Shown here piece by piece: positions 7,717 to 16,362 of a DNA stretch of 64,000 nucleotides. Every line of letters starts with the position of its first letter. The stretch's first letter is position 1. The notes beneath the pieces were generated by a model. The model did no database searches and was not told the origin of the DNA. It saw nothing but the letters and a program-made list of their open reading frames with translations. A program made the position numbers and the translations under genes. Source of the stretch: Saccharothrix sp. (GTDB lineage: Bacteria; Actinomycetota; Actinomycetes; Mycobacteriales; Pseudonocardiaceae); the NCBI RefSeq assembly GCF_031180885.1, contig NZ_JAPSLK010000043.1, forward strand, positions 1-64,000. The letters are read 5' to 3'.

Positions 7717-8922
7717 TTACGCGGTCTTGGCGGTCAGGTTCATGTCGATGGTGTTGCCGGTGCCGGCGGTGAAGGCGCTGATGAAGTCGTTGAACGCGCC
7801 ACAGCCCTTCAGCGCGGAGATCGCGTACTCACCGGTCAGCTTGCCGCCCTTGAGCGGGTCGAAGCCGGGCGCGGAGGCCAGGTTGATGTCCGACGGGGTG
7901 ACCGTCTGGCAGGTGGCCTCGGCGCTGATCGGGATGCCGTAGACGGTGATCTGCGGCAGCTTGATGGTGACCTTGGAATTGGACTCGATGGCACCGGACA
8001 CCAGCGTGCCGGTGGTCTTGCCCTCGCTCACGAACTCGATCTTCGACTCCACCGGCACCATCCCGAAGAGGGTGAACTTGCCCGAGGTCGGGTTGAGCGC
8101 CAGGTCCGCGGTGAACTTGCCGGAGGCCAGCTCCAGGTCGGCGTTCAGGTTGCCGCCCAGCGCCACCGTGCCGCCCAGGTTCTTGATCGTGGACGAGCCG
8201 GCCAGCGCGTACGAGTACTTGATCCCGCCGGGCGGCGGGGTCGTCGTGGTCGTGGTCGGCTTGGTGGTGGTGGTCGTCGTCGTCGTGGTCGTGCTGGTCG
8301 TCGTGGTGGTGGTCGGGCCGCCGCCGCCCACGTCGAACCGCACCAGCTCGGCGTTCTGGCCCGGGTCCAGGGTGCAGTTCGAGGTGAACGTGCCCAGGCC
8401 GGTCTCGCTGCCGTCGGCCTTGCGCGGGGTCAGCGTGGTGGAGTAGTTCCCCACGGTCACCGTGGTCGTGCCCGCCTTCGGGATCACCGCGGTGGGCACC
8501 GGGCCGCTCGCGACCACGTCGAACGAGCCCTCGGCCGGGACGTTCGTCTTCGGCACGGTCAGGCCGGGGATCTTGATGTCGAGCTTGCTGCCGGCGTTGT
8601 CCAGCGTCACGCCCGCCTCGGCGGAGCCCTCCACCGTCGCCGCGCCGACCAGGGACAGGCCCTGGGTGGCGGTCGGCGGCACGGTCACCGTGGCGGAGAA
8701 GTCCGTGGTCTTCAGCTCGCCGCCGACGGTGGTCGGGGTGTCGATCGTGGCGCGGATGCGGGTCGACAGGACCTGGTTGCCGATCAGGGGGAACGGACAC
8801 GTGAACGTCAGCGTCTTGTCCACCTGGACCGGTGCGGCGGAGCCCGTGCCGACGGTCGTCAGCAGGCCGGCCACGACGAGCCCCGTGGTCACGCCCGCCC
8901 CCAGCATTGTCTTCAACTTCAC
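7717..8922 (-). CDS. Secreted two-domain DUF6801 protein
   Basis: The 401-aa protein has a signal peptide (about residues 1-29, ending GSAA). Two beta-rich halves follow, separated by a Thr-rich linker (about residues 207-235, nearly all Thr with a few Ser, Lys and Pro). Each half shows cysteines and repeated Gly-hydrophobic patterns of the DUF6801 family, known only as surface or secreted actinomycete proteins of unknown role. The Thr-rich linker is a likely O-glycosylation site in an actinomycete. The gene stands alone, convergent with lipase 2. Confidence 0.75.
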   Translation of the reverse strand: MKLKTMLGAGVTTGLVVAGLLTTVGTGSAAPVQVDKTLTFTCPFPLIGNQVLSTRIRATIDTPTTVGGELKTTDFSATVTVPPTATQGLSLVGAATVEGSAEAGVTLDNAGSKLDIKIPGLTVPKTNVPAEGSFDVVASGPVPTAVIPKAGTTTVTVGNYSTTLTPRKADGSETGLGTFTSNCTLDPGQNAELVRFDVGGGGPTTTTTTSTTTTTTTTTTKPTTTTTTPPPGGIKYSYALAGSSTIKNLGGTVALGGNLNADLELASGKFTADLALNPTSGKFTLFGMVPVESKIEFVSEGKTTGTLVSGAIESNSKVTIKLPQITVYGIPISAEATCQTVTPSDINLASAPGFDPLKGGKLTGEYAISALKGCGAFNDFISAFTAGTGNTIDMNLTAKTA

Positions 8923-9197
8923 GGGTGTTCCTTCCTCGAAATCTGCCGGAAATGTGCCGACCAGGCGGAAGTTAACGAGCGGCGCAGATCACGTGCAAGG
9001 GGCCTTCGAAAATACCGCGAAATCCGCTAAACAAGCCGATCGGGATTGTGGTCGGGGCCGGCGCGGTACTCACATCGTGACAAGAATCGAGGGCGTGACA
9101 CTCGTGTTCAGGTGAATTTTCCGGCCGACCTTGACCCCCTCGCGCGGGCGGCCATAACTTCGGCCCGGTCCGGGCGGGGAAACACCTGTGAGGCGGC

Positions 9198-9986
9198 ATG
9201 GAAATCCGGGGCAAGGCCGTGGTCGTCACGGGTGCGGGGCGCGGCATCGGCGCGGCGATGGCGCTGCGGTTCGCGGCGGAGGGGCCGCGCGGGCTGCTGG
9301 TGGCCGACCTCGACGGGACCGCCGCCGGGCGGGTGGCCGCGCAGGTGCGGGCGCTGGGGGTGGACGCGGTGGACGTGTGCGCGGACGTGGGCGACAAGGA
9401 GCAGTCCCGGGCGCTGGTGGCGGTGGCCGAGCGGGAGTTCGGGCCGCTGGACGTGGTGTGCTCCAACGCCGGTGTCGCGACCGGGGCGGGGGTGCACGCG
9501 GGCGACCAGGACTGGGCGCGGTCGTGGGCGGTGAACGTGATGGCGCACGTGTACCTGGCCCAGGCGGTGCTGCCCGGGATGGCGCGGCGGCACAGCGGGC
9601 ACCTGCTGATCACCGCGTCCGCGGTGGGGCTGTTGGGGTTGCCGGGGGACGCGCCGTACTCGGTGACCAAGCACGCGGCGGTCGGGTTGGCGGAGTGGCT
9701 GGCGTTCACGTACGGGCACCTGGGCGTGCGGGTGTCCGCCCTGTGCCCGCTCGGGGTGCGCACTGATCTGTTGATGCCGGGGGTCGCGGCCGGTCATCCG
9801 GCGGCGCGGGCGGTCTTGGACTACGCGCCGCTGCTGACCGCGGAGGAGGTCGCGGAGGCGGCGCTGGAAGGGCTGTCGGACGAGCGGTTCCTGATCCTGC
9901 CGCACCCGGAGGTGGGGGAACTGCACGCCCGCAAGGCCGCCGACCCGGACGCCTGGGTGTGGCGGCGCGCGAAGCGGGAGGCGTGA
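9198..9986 (+). CDS. SDR oxidoreductase heading the PKS operon
   Basis: The 262-aa protein is a classical SDR with TGAGRGIG at the N-terminus, CSNAG (NAG motif), Ser in ITASAVGLL and YSVTKHA (YxxxK). A lid/C-terminal region follows with PLGVRTDLL. It stands 28 bp before the PKS gene on the same strand, so it probably tailors the PKS product (keto/alcohol interconversion) or supplies a precursor. About 275 bp without a gene (8923-9197) separate it from the divergent DUF6801 gene; these include CGTGACAAG at 9076. The natural substrate cannot be read from the sequence. Confidence 0.88.
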   Translation: MEIRGKAVVVTGAGRGIGAAMALRFAAEGPRGLLVADLDGTAAGRVAAQVRALGVDAVDVCADVGDKEQSRALVAVAEREFGPLDVVCSNAGVATGAGVHAGDQDWARSWAVNVMAHVYLAQAVLPGMARRHSGHLLITASAVGLLGLPGDAPYSVTKHAAVGLAEWLAFTYGHLGVRVSALCPLGVRTDLLMPGVAAGHPAARAVLDYAPLLTAEEVAEAALEGLSDERFLILPHPEVGELHARKAADPDAWVWRRAKREA

Positions 9987-10014
9987 TGCCGGTGTTCTCT
10001 GGTTGGGAGGCGTG

Positions 10015-13000
10015 ATGGGCACGCGGGATGAACTGGTCATCGGCGTCACCACCGGGCCGGACGCCGGGTTGTGCGCGGCTGTCAGCGGTGCGGGCGGGCT
10101 TGGTGTGCTCGACCTCGGGCCGGGGGACCACCGCACGCGTGACGCCCTCGCCCAACTCCCGACCGGGGTCTCGTTCGGCGTGCGGGTGCCTGCGGGCTGC
10201 GCGCTGACCGTGGACGAGGTGCTGGACCTGCTCGGCGAGCGCGCCGCGCGGCTGGACGTCGTGCTGTTGGGGCCGGGCACGCCGTGGCAGGTCGCCGACA
10301 TCCCCAACCGCCACTTCGTCCTCGCCGAGGTGACCTCCCTGGCCCAGGCGCTGGAGACCTGCGCCGACGGGGTGGTGGCGTGCGACGGGTCGTTGAGCAC
10401 GTTCGTGCTGCTCCAGCAGTTGCTCGGCGCGCCGGACCTGGCTGTGCCGGTGTGGGCGCGGGGTGGGATCGGGCCGCGCACCGCCGCCGCGTCGGTCGTG
10501 GGTGGCGCGGCCGGGGTCGTGCTGGACGCGGAGTTGACCGGGCTGCCCGAGTGCTCGGCTCCGGTGTCGGGGTTCCTCGGACCCCGGTTGGCCGCCCGGT
10601 ACGGGAGTGTGCGGCGGTTGATCAGGGCGGTGCGGTCGGCGGTGGAGGAGGCGGTGCGGACCGACCTGCGGCCGGTGCTGGGGCGTGGTTCGCTGCTGGC
10701 GACGGCGTTGGGGGTCGACCTGCCAGTCGCGCAGGGGCCGATGACGCGGGTCAGCGACCAGCCGGCGTTCGCGGACGCGGTGGCGCGCGAGGGCGGTCTG
10801 CCGTTCCTGGCGCTGGCGTTGGCGTCCGGCGAGACGACCCGGGAGATGATGACCCGGACCCGCGAGGTGTTGGGCGACCGGCCGTGGGGGGTCGGGGTGC
10901 TCGGGTTCGCGGACGAGGACGTGCGGGCCGCCCAGTTGGCCGTGATCCGGGAGTTGCGCCCGCCCGCCGCGATCATCTCCGGTGGGTTGCCGGATCAGGC
11001 GGCGGCTTTGGAGGCGTTGGGCGTTGCGGCGTTCCTGCACGTGCCTTCGCCGGATTTGCTGAGCGGGTTCCTGGCGGCGGGGGCGCGGCGGTTCGTGTTC
11101 GAGGGCGCGGAGTGCGGCGGGCACGTGGGGCCGCACGGCAGTTTCCCGTTGTGGGAGGCGCAGGTCGGCGTGCTGGAGGAGTTCCTGGACTCCGGGTCGG
11201 ACGGCGTGCAGGTGCTGTTCGCGGGCGGGGTGCACGACGCCCGGTCGGCGGCGATGGTGGCTGCGCTGGCCGAGCCGCTGGCGCGACGCGGGGTCGGCGT
11301 CGGCGTGCTGATGGGCACGTCCTACCTGTTCACGGCCGAGGCGGTGTCGTGCGGCGCGGTGCTGCCCGGGTTCCAGCGGCAGGTGGTGGAGGCGTCGACG
11401 ACCGAGTTGCTGGAGACCGCGCCCGGTCACGTCACGCGGTGCGTGCCAAGCCCGTACACGGCGGAGTTCCGGGCGGTGGCGGCCAGTCTGTCCGGGGACC
11501 GCGAGTCTTGGGCGGAGCTGGAGCGGCTGAACGCCGGGCGGTTGCGAGTGGCGAGCAAGGGGTTGCGGCGCAACGGTTCTGTGCTTTCGGCGGTGTCGGC
11601 CGAGGAGCAGGTGGCGTCCGGGTTGTTCATGGCGGGGCAGGTCGCGGTGCTGCGGTCCTCGGTGACCACGGTGGCCGCGTTGCACGCTTCGGTGACCGAG
11701 GAGGCGGAGGAGTTCCGGTCCGCACGGGCCGGGCGGCTGCGGCACGAGCTGGGGCTGGCCGACCGCCCGCAGCGGCGGAGTGAGCCGGTCGACGTGGCGA
11801 TCGTGGGCATGGCGTGCGTGTTCCCCGGCGCGCCGGACCTGGAGACGTTCTGGGCCAACGTGGTCGGCGGCGTCGACTCGGTCGGCGAGGTGCCGGAGCG
11901 GCGCTGGGACCCCGCGACGTACTTCGGCGAGGGCGCGGACCGGACGCCGTCGAAGTGGGGCGGGTTCCTGCCCGAGGTGCCGTTCGACCCGCTGAAGTAC
12001 GGGATCCCGCCGGCGTCGCTGGCGGCGATCGAGCCGGTGCAGCTGCTGGCGCTGGAGATCGCGCAGCGGGCGTTGACCGACGCGGGGTACGGCAGCGGCG
12101 GGTTCGACCGGTCGCGGGCGAGCGTGGTGTTCGGGGCGGAGGCGGGCAGCGACCTGTCCAACGCGACGACGTTGCGGATGGTACTGCCGTCCTATATGGA
12201 CTCGCTGCCGGACGGGTTGGCGTCTCAACTGCCCGAGTTGACCGAGGATTCCTTCCCGGGGCGGCTGGCGAACGTGATCGCCGGGCGGATCGCCAACCGG
12301 CTCGACCTGGGCGGTGCGAACTTCACCGTGGACGCGGCGTGCGCGTCGTCGCTGGCGGCGGTGGACGTGGCGTGCAAGGAGCTGGTCAGCGGGTCGAGCG
12401 ACCTGGTCCTGGCCGGCGGCGCGGACCTGCACAACGCGATCGACGACTACCTGCTGTTCGCGTCGGTCGGTGCGTTGTCCCCGACCGGGCGGTGTCGGAC
12501 GTTCGATTCGTCGGCGGACGGAATCGCATTGGGTGAGGGCGTTGCCTGCGTGGTTTTGAAGCGGCTTGCCGACGCCGAGCGGGACGGCGACCGGGTGTAC
12601 GCGGTGATCCGGGGCGTGGGCAGTGCGTCCGACGGCCGTGCTCTGGGGTTGACCGCGCCGCGTGCGGACGGGCAGCGGCGTGCGTTGGAGCGGGCTTACG
12701 CGGCCGCCGGGATCTCGCCTGCTTCCGTGGGCTTGGTGGAGGCGCACGGGACCGGCACCGTGGTGGGGGACCGGACCGAGCTGGCGACGTTGACCGAGGT
12801 GTTCACGGAGGCGGGCGCGGCGCCGGGGTCGTGCGCTCTGGGGTCGGTGAAGTCGCAGATCGGGCACACCAAGTGCGCGGCCGGGCTGGCGGGGTTGATC
12901 AAGTCCGCGCTGTCGGTGTGGGCCGGGGTCCGGCCGCCGACGTTGTTCGTGGAGTCCCCGAACGCGGCCTGGCTACCGGACCGCTCGCCGTTCGTGTTCC

Positions 13001-16000
13001 ACCGGGCGGCGACGCCGTGGCTGACGCGGGCGGGGGAGCGGGTGGCGGGGGTGAGCGCGTTCGGGTTCGGGGGGACGAACTTCCACGTGGTGCTGGGTGG
13101 TCATCCGTCGTCGGCGGCTATCCGGCACGGGCTGTCGCGGTGGCCGGCGGAGTTGTTCTTGTTCGCGTCGGAGCGTGAGGTGGCGCGGGTACTGGCGTTG
13201 GCGGAGACCGGGGCTTGGTCGTTGCGGGACTTGGCCCGCAGCGCCCTGTCGTCGGGGCCGGTTGCGGTTGCCGTGGTGGCGGCTTCGGTGCCGGAGTTGA
13301 TCGGCTTGTTGCGGACGGCGCTGGACGGCGGTGCGGCGGACGGCGTGTACCGGGGCGGGGTCGGCGGCAAGCTGGCGGTGCTGTTCCCAGGGCAGGGGAG
13401 TCAGCGGCCGGGGATGCTGTCGGAGCTGTTCTGCGCTTTCCCCGAACTGCAACGCTTCGCGCGCATGTCGCCGGCGTGCGTGTTCCCGCCGGCCTTGTTC
13501 ACGCCCAGCGAGGTGCGGGAGGCGGCGGCGCGGGTGCGGGACACGCGGGTCGCGCAGCCCGCGTTGGGTGCCGTGGGGTTGGCGGTGCACGAGCTGTTGC
13601 GGCGGCTCGGGGTCGAGGCCGACATGTTCGGCGGGCACAGCTACGGCGAGCTGGTCGCGCTGGCGGCGGCGGGTGCTCTTGACGCGGCCGCGTTGCTGTC
13701 GTTGAGCGAGGCGCGGGCGGCGGCCGTGGTGGCGGCGGCGGGGTCGGATCCCGGTGGGATGGCGGCGGTGACCTGGTCGGCGGAGGCGGTGGCGGAGGCG
13801 GTCGCCGGGCTGGACGTCGTGGTGGCCAACCACAACGCGCCCCGGCAGGTGGTCATCTCCGGGCGGGACATCGACGGTGCCTTGGCGGCTCTGCGGGCGG
13901 TGGGGATTGCGGCAAAGCGCATCCCGGTGGCGTGTGCCTTCCACAGCCCGGTCGTTGCTTCGGCCGCTTCGACCTTCGCCTCTGCCCTCTCCGAACACCG
14001 AATCGGTGTGCCCGACCGTCCAGTGTGGACGAACCGGGGGGCAGTGCCTTATGGGTCGGACGTGCGGGGAGAGCTGGCGGCTCAGATCGGTGCGCCGGTG
14101 CGGTTCGTGGAGCAGGTGCTGGCGATGTACGAGGCCGGCGCGCGGGTGTTCCTGGAGGCCGGCCCGGGGACGGTGTTGAGCGGTCTCGTCCGGGAGATCC
14201 TGGGCGACCGGCCGTGCACGGTGGTGGCGGTGGAGGAGCGACCGGGGTTGGTGGGGTTGCTGCACGCGGTGGCGCGGTTGGCGGTGGCCGGGGTGCCGGT
14301 GCGGCCGGAGTGGCTGTTCGTGGGCCGGGGTGCGCGGGACGTGTCGGCGCTGCCCGTGCCCCGGACGCCCGGCTGGCTGGTCGACGGCCAGACCGTGCGA
14401 ACGGCGGCCGGCGCGGTGGTGCCCGGTGGCCTGTCCCCGGCCCGCCGGGTACCCCTGACGACGACGCCGCAGGTACCCGACCGCGAGGCCCTGGTCGAGG
14501 ACTTCCTCCGCACCAGCCGCGAGTTCGTGGCCGTGCAACGGGACGTCATGCTCTCTTACCTCGGCTCCCCCGCTGCCGCATCCGTCAGCACCGCTGCTCC
14601 TGTGCCGGCGGATGTGCCGGTCGCGGCCGAACCCGAACCGCAATCGTTTGCCCCCGCCCCGACCAACCTCCTGACCACGGTCGTCGAGGTGATCGCGCGA
14701 CGCACCGGCTACCCGACCGACCTCATCGACCCCGGCCTGGACCTCGAAGCCGACCTGAGCATCGACTCCATCAAGCGCACCGAGATCGCGACCGAACTGA
14801 CCGGCCACCTCGACGCCCGCGACCGCCTCACCGCCGTGGTGAAGTCCCGCACGGCCGCCGCGATGGCCGAGGCCCTGTCCCCCCAGCCGACCGGTCAACC
14901 ACCCGCGGACCTCGAGTTGACCGGTCATCTACTTCACGGGGCCGAGGGCGACGATGGGAGGTTGACCGGTCGTCCACCTGCGCCGAAGGCGGAGGTGGTG
15001 GTGGCGGCACCTCGGCGGTACGAGTTCGAGGAGGTGTCGCTGCCGGCGCCGCCGGTCGTGATGACGGCGTTGGTCGGGGTGCACTTCGTGGTCGCGGGCG
15101 GGTCGGCGGAGTTGGCGGAGGAGGTCGCCGGGCAGTTGTCCGCGCGGGGTGCGGTGGCGGTGGTCGTGAGCGGTCGGCGGCGGCTCGACGACGTCGACCG
15201 GGTGGACGGGGTCATCTCCCTGCACGCCTTCGAGGACGAGCCGGTGTTGCCCACGACCTTCGACCTGTTCCGCTCCGCCCTGCCCCGAGCCGGCCGGATC
15301 CTCGCCCTGACCCCGGGTCGGTCCCACGACGGCCTGCGCGGCTTCTTCCGCTCCCTCCACCGCGAACACCCGGACACCACCTGCCGCCTGGTCGAACTCC
15401 CACCGACCGCCGACCCCGACATCATCGCCCGGACCGCCGCCGACGAAGCCGCCACCCCGCGCGACGAACCAGTCGTCATCACGGGCGACAACCGCAGGTT
15501 CACCCTCCGCCTGACCCAACGCGACCACGACACCACCGATGGGCCGGACGCCCTTGACCGCCACACCACCGCCGGCCCGCTCGCCCTCGACCGCGACTCC
15601 GTGGTCCTCCTGATCGGCGGAGCGCGTGGCATCACGGCGGAGGTGGCCAAGGCGTTCAAGTGCCGTCTCGTGCTCGCGGGCCGCACCGCACCCGCAACCG
15701 GCACCGAACCCGAAGGCGACCTCCCCACCCTCCGCACCCACTTCGCCCGCCAAGGCCGCCCACCCCAGGACATCGACCGCGAAGCCCGCCGCGTCCTCGC
15801 CGCCCGGGAAGTCGCGACCACCCTCGCCCAACTCGGCGACCGCGCCACCTACCACCGCCTGGACGTCCGCGACACCGCCGCCCTCCGCCGCCTCGTCAAG
15901 GAGGTCCACGCCGAGCACGGCCGCCTCGACGGCGTCGTCTACGCGGCCGGTGTGATCGAGGACCGGTTGGCCGTCGACAAGGACCCTGAGTCGTTCGCCC

Positions 16001-16362
16001 GCGTCCACGCCACCAAGGTCGAAGGCGCGAAAGCACTCCTCGACGAACTCCGCGACCTCCCCACCCGCCCCCGCTTCACCGTGCTCTTCGGCAGCATCTC
16101 CGCCGCAACCGGCAACCCGGGCCAGACCGACTACGCCGCCGCCAACGACGCCCTCGAAGCCCTGAGCGAAGACCAAGCCCTGACTGTCCACTGGGGACCC
16201 TGGGCGCCAGGAACCGGCATGGTCACCGAAGAACTCGCCCAGCACTACGCCGAACGCGGCATCGCGGTCATCGACCCGGCCGCCGGCGTCCGAGCACTGC
16301 TCACCGAACTCGACCACGGCACGACCGGTGCGGTCGTCCTCACCGCCTCGGAGTGGTCATGA
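10015..16362 (+). CDS. PUFA-synthase-like type I PKS: NMO-like/KS/AT/ACP/KR
   Basis: This 2115-aa multidomain enzyme opens with a nitronate-monooxygenase/PfaD-like TIM-barrel flavin domain (about 1-560; GPMTRVSDQPAFADAVA, AECGGHVGPHG). KS (~590-1030) has Cys776 in DAACASS, His911 in VEAHGTGT and His951 in QIGHTKCA. AT (~1120-1440) has Ser1209 in GGHSYGE and CAFHSP around His1310, compatible with malonyl loading. One ACP has Ser1585 in LSIDSIKRTE. KR (~1860-2110) has GGARGIT, Ser2027, Tyr2040 and Asn2044. There is no DH or ER of the usual type; DH is in the next protein. The ATG at 10015 follows GGGAGG. The arrangement resembles cryptic PUFA-synthase-like loci of streptomycetes (from memory) and suggests an iterative lipid-type chain builder. 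Confidence 0.9.
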   Translation: MGTRDELVIGVTTGPDAGLCAAVSGAGGLGVLDLGPGDHRTRDALAQLPTGVSFGVRVPAGCALTVDEVLDLLGERAARLDVVLLGPGTPWQVADIPNRHFVLAEVTSLAQALETCADGVVACDGSLSTFVLLQQLLGAPDLAVPVWARGGIGPRTAAASVVGGAAGVVLDAELTGLPECSAPVSGFLGPRLAARYGSVRRLIRAVRSAVEEAVRTDLRPVLGRGSLLATALGVDLPVAQGPMTRVSDQPAFADAVAREGGLPFLALALASGETTREMMTRTREVLGDRPWGVGVLGFADEDVRAAQLAVIRELRPPAAIISGGLPDQAAALEALGVAAFLHVPSPDLLSGFLAAGARRFVFEGAECGGHVGPHGSFPLWEAQVGVLEEFLDSGSDGVQVLFAGGVHDARSAAMVAALAEPLARRGVGVGVLMGTSYLFTAEAVSCGAVLPGFQRQVVEASTTELLETAPGHVTRCVPSPYTAEFRAVAASLSGDRESWAELERLNAGRLRVASKGLRRNGSVLSAVSAEEQVASGLFMAGQVAVLRSSVTTVAALHASVTEEAEEFRSARAGRLRHELGLADRPQRRSEPVDVAIVGMACVFPGAPDLETFWANVVGGVDSVGEVPERRWDPATYFGEGADRTPSKWGGFLPEVPFDPLKYGIPPASLAAIEPVQLLALEIAQRALTDAGYGSGGFDRSRASVVFGAEAGSDLSNATTLRMVLPSYMDSLPDGLASQLPELTEDSFPGRLANVIAGRIANRLDLGGANFTVDAACASSLAAVDVACKELVSGSSDLVLAGGADLHNAIDDYLLFASVGALSPTGRCRTFDSSADGIALGEGVACVVLKRLADAERDGDRVYAVIRGVGSASDGRALGLTAPRADGQRRALERAYAAAGISPASVGLVEAHGTGTVVGDRTELATLTEVFTEAGAAPGSCALGSVKSQIGHTKCAAGLAGLIKSALSVWAGVRPPTLFVESPNAAWLPDRSPFVFHRAATPWLTRAGERVAGVSAFGFGGTNFHVVLGGHPSSAAIRHGLSRWPAELFLFASEREVARVLALAETGAWSLRDLARSALSSGPVAVAVVAASVPELIGLLRTALDGGAADGVYRGGVGGKLAVLFPGQGSQRPGMLSELFCAFPELQRFARMSPACVFPPALFTPSEVREAAARVRDTRVAQPALGAVGLAVHELLRRLGVEADMFGGHSYGELVALAAAGALDAAALLSLSEARAAAVVAAAGSDPGGMAAVTWSAEAVAEAVAGLDVVVANHNAPRQVVISGRDIDGALAALRAVGIAAKRIPVACAFHSPVVASAASTFASALSEHRIGVPDRPVWTNRGAVPYGSDVRGELAAQIGAPVRFVEQVLAMYEAGARVFLEAGPGTVLSGLVREILGDRPCTVVAVEERPGLVGLLHAVARLAVAGVPVRPEWLFVGRGARDVSALPVPRTPGWLVDGQTVRTAAGAVVPGGLSPARRVPLTTTPQVPDREALVEDFLRTSREFVAVQRDVMLSYLGSPAAASVSTAAPVPADVPVAAEPEPQSFAPAPTNLLTTVVEVIARRTGYPTDLIDPGLDLEADLSIDSIKRTEIATELTGHLDARDRLTAVVKSRTAAAMAEALSPQPTGQPPADLELTGHLLHGAEGDDGRLTGRPPAPKAEVVVAAPRRYEFEEVSLPAPPVVMTALVGVHFVVAGGSAELAEEVAGQLSARGAVAVVVSGRRRLDDVDRVDGVISLHAFEDEPVLPTTFDLFRSALPRAGRILALTPGRSHDGLRGFFRSLHREHPDTTCRLVELPPTADPDIIARTAADEAATPRDEPVVITGDNRRFTLRLTQRDHDTTDGPDALDRHTTAGPLALDRDSVVLLIGGARGITAEVAKAFKCRLVLAGRTAPATGTEPEGDLPTLRTHFARQGRPPQDIDREARRVLAAREVATTLAQLGDRATYHRLDVRDTAALRRLVKEVHAEHGRLDGVVYAAGVIEDRLAVDKDPESFARVHATKVEGAKALLDELRDLPTRPRFTVLFGSISAATGNPGQTDYAAANDALEALSEDQALTVHWGPWAPGTGMVTEELAQHYAERGIAVIDPAAGVRALLTELDHGTTGAVVLTASEWS

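Noticed and set aside
9706-12867. 1,053-codon antisense frame across the PKS
   Set aside because: Shadow of the PKS reading frame; composition is Arg/Pro-rich with no motifs.
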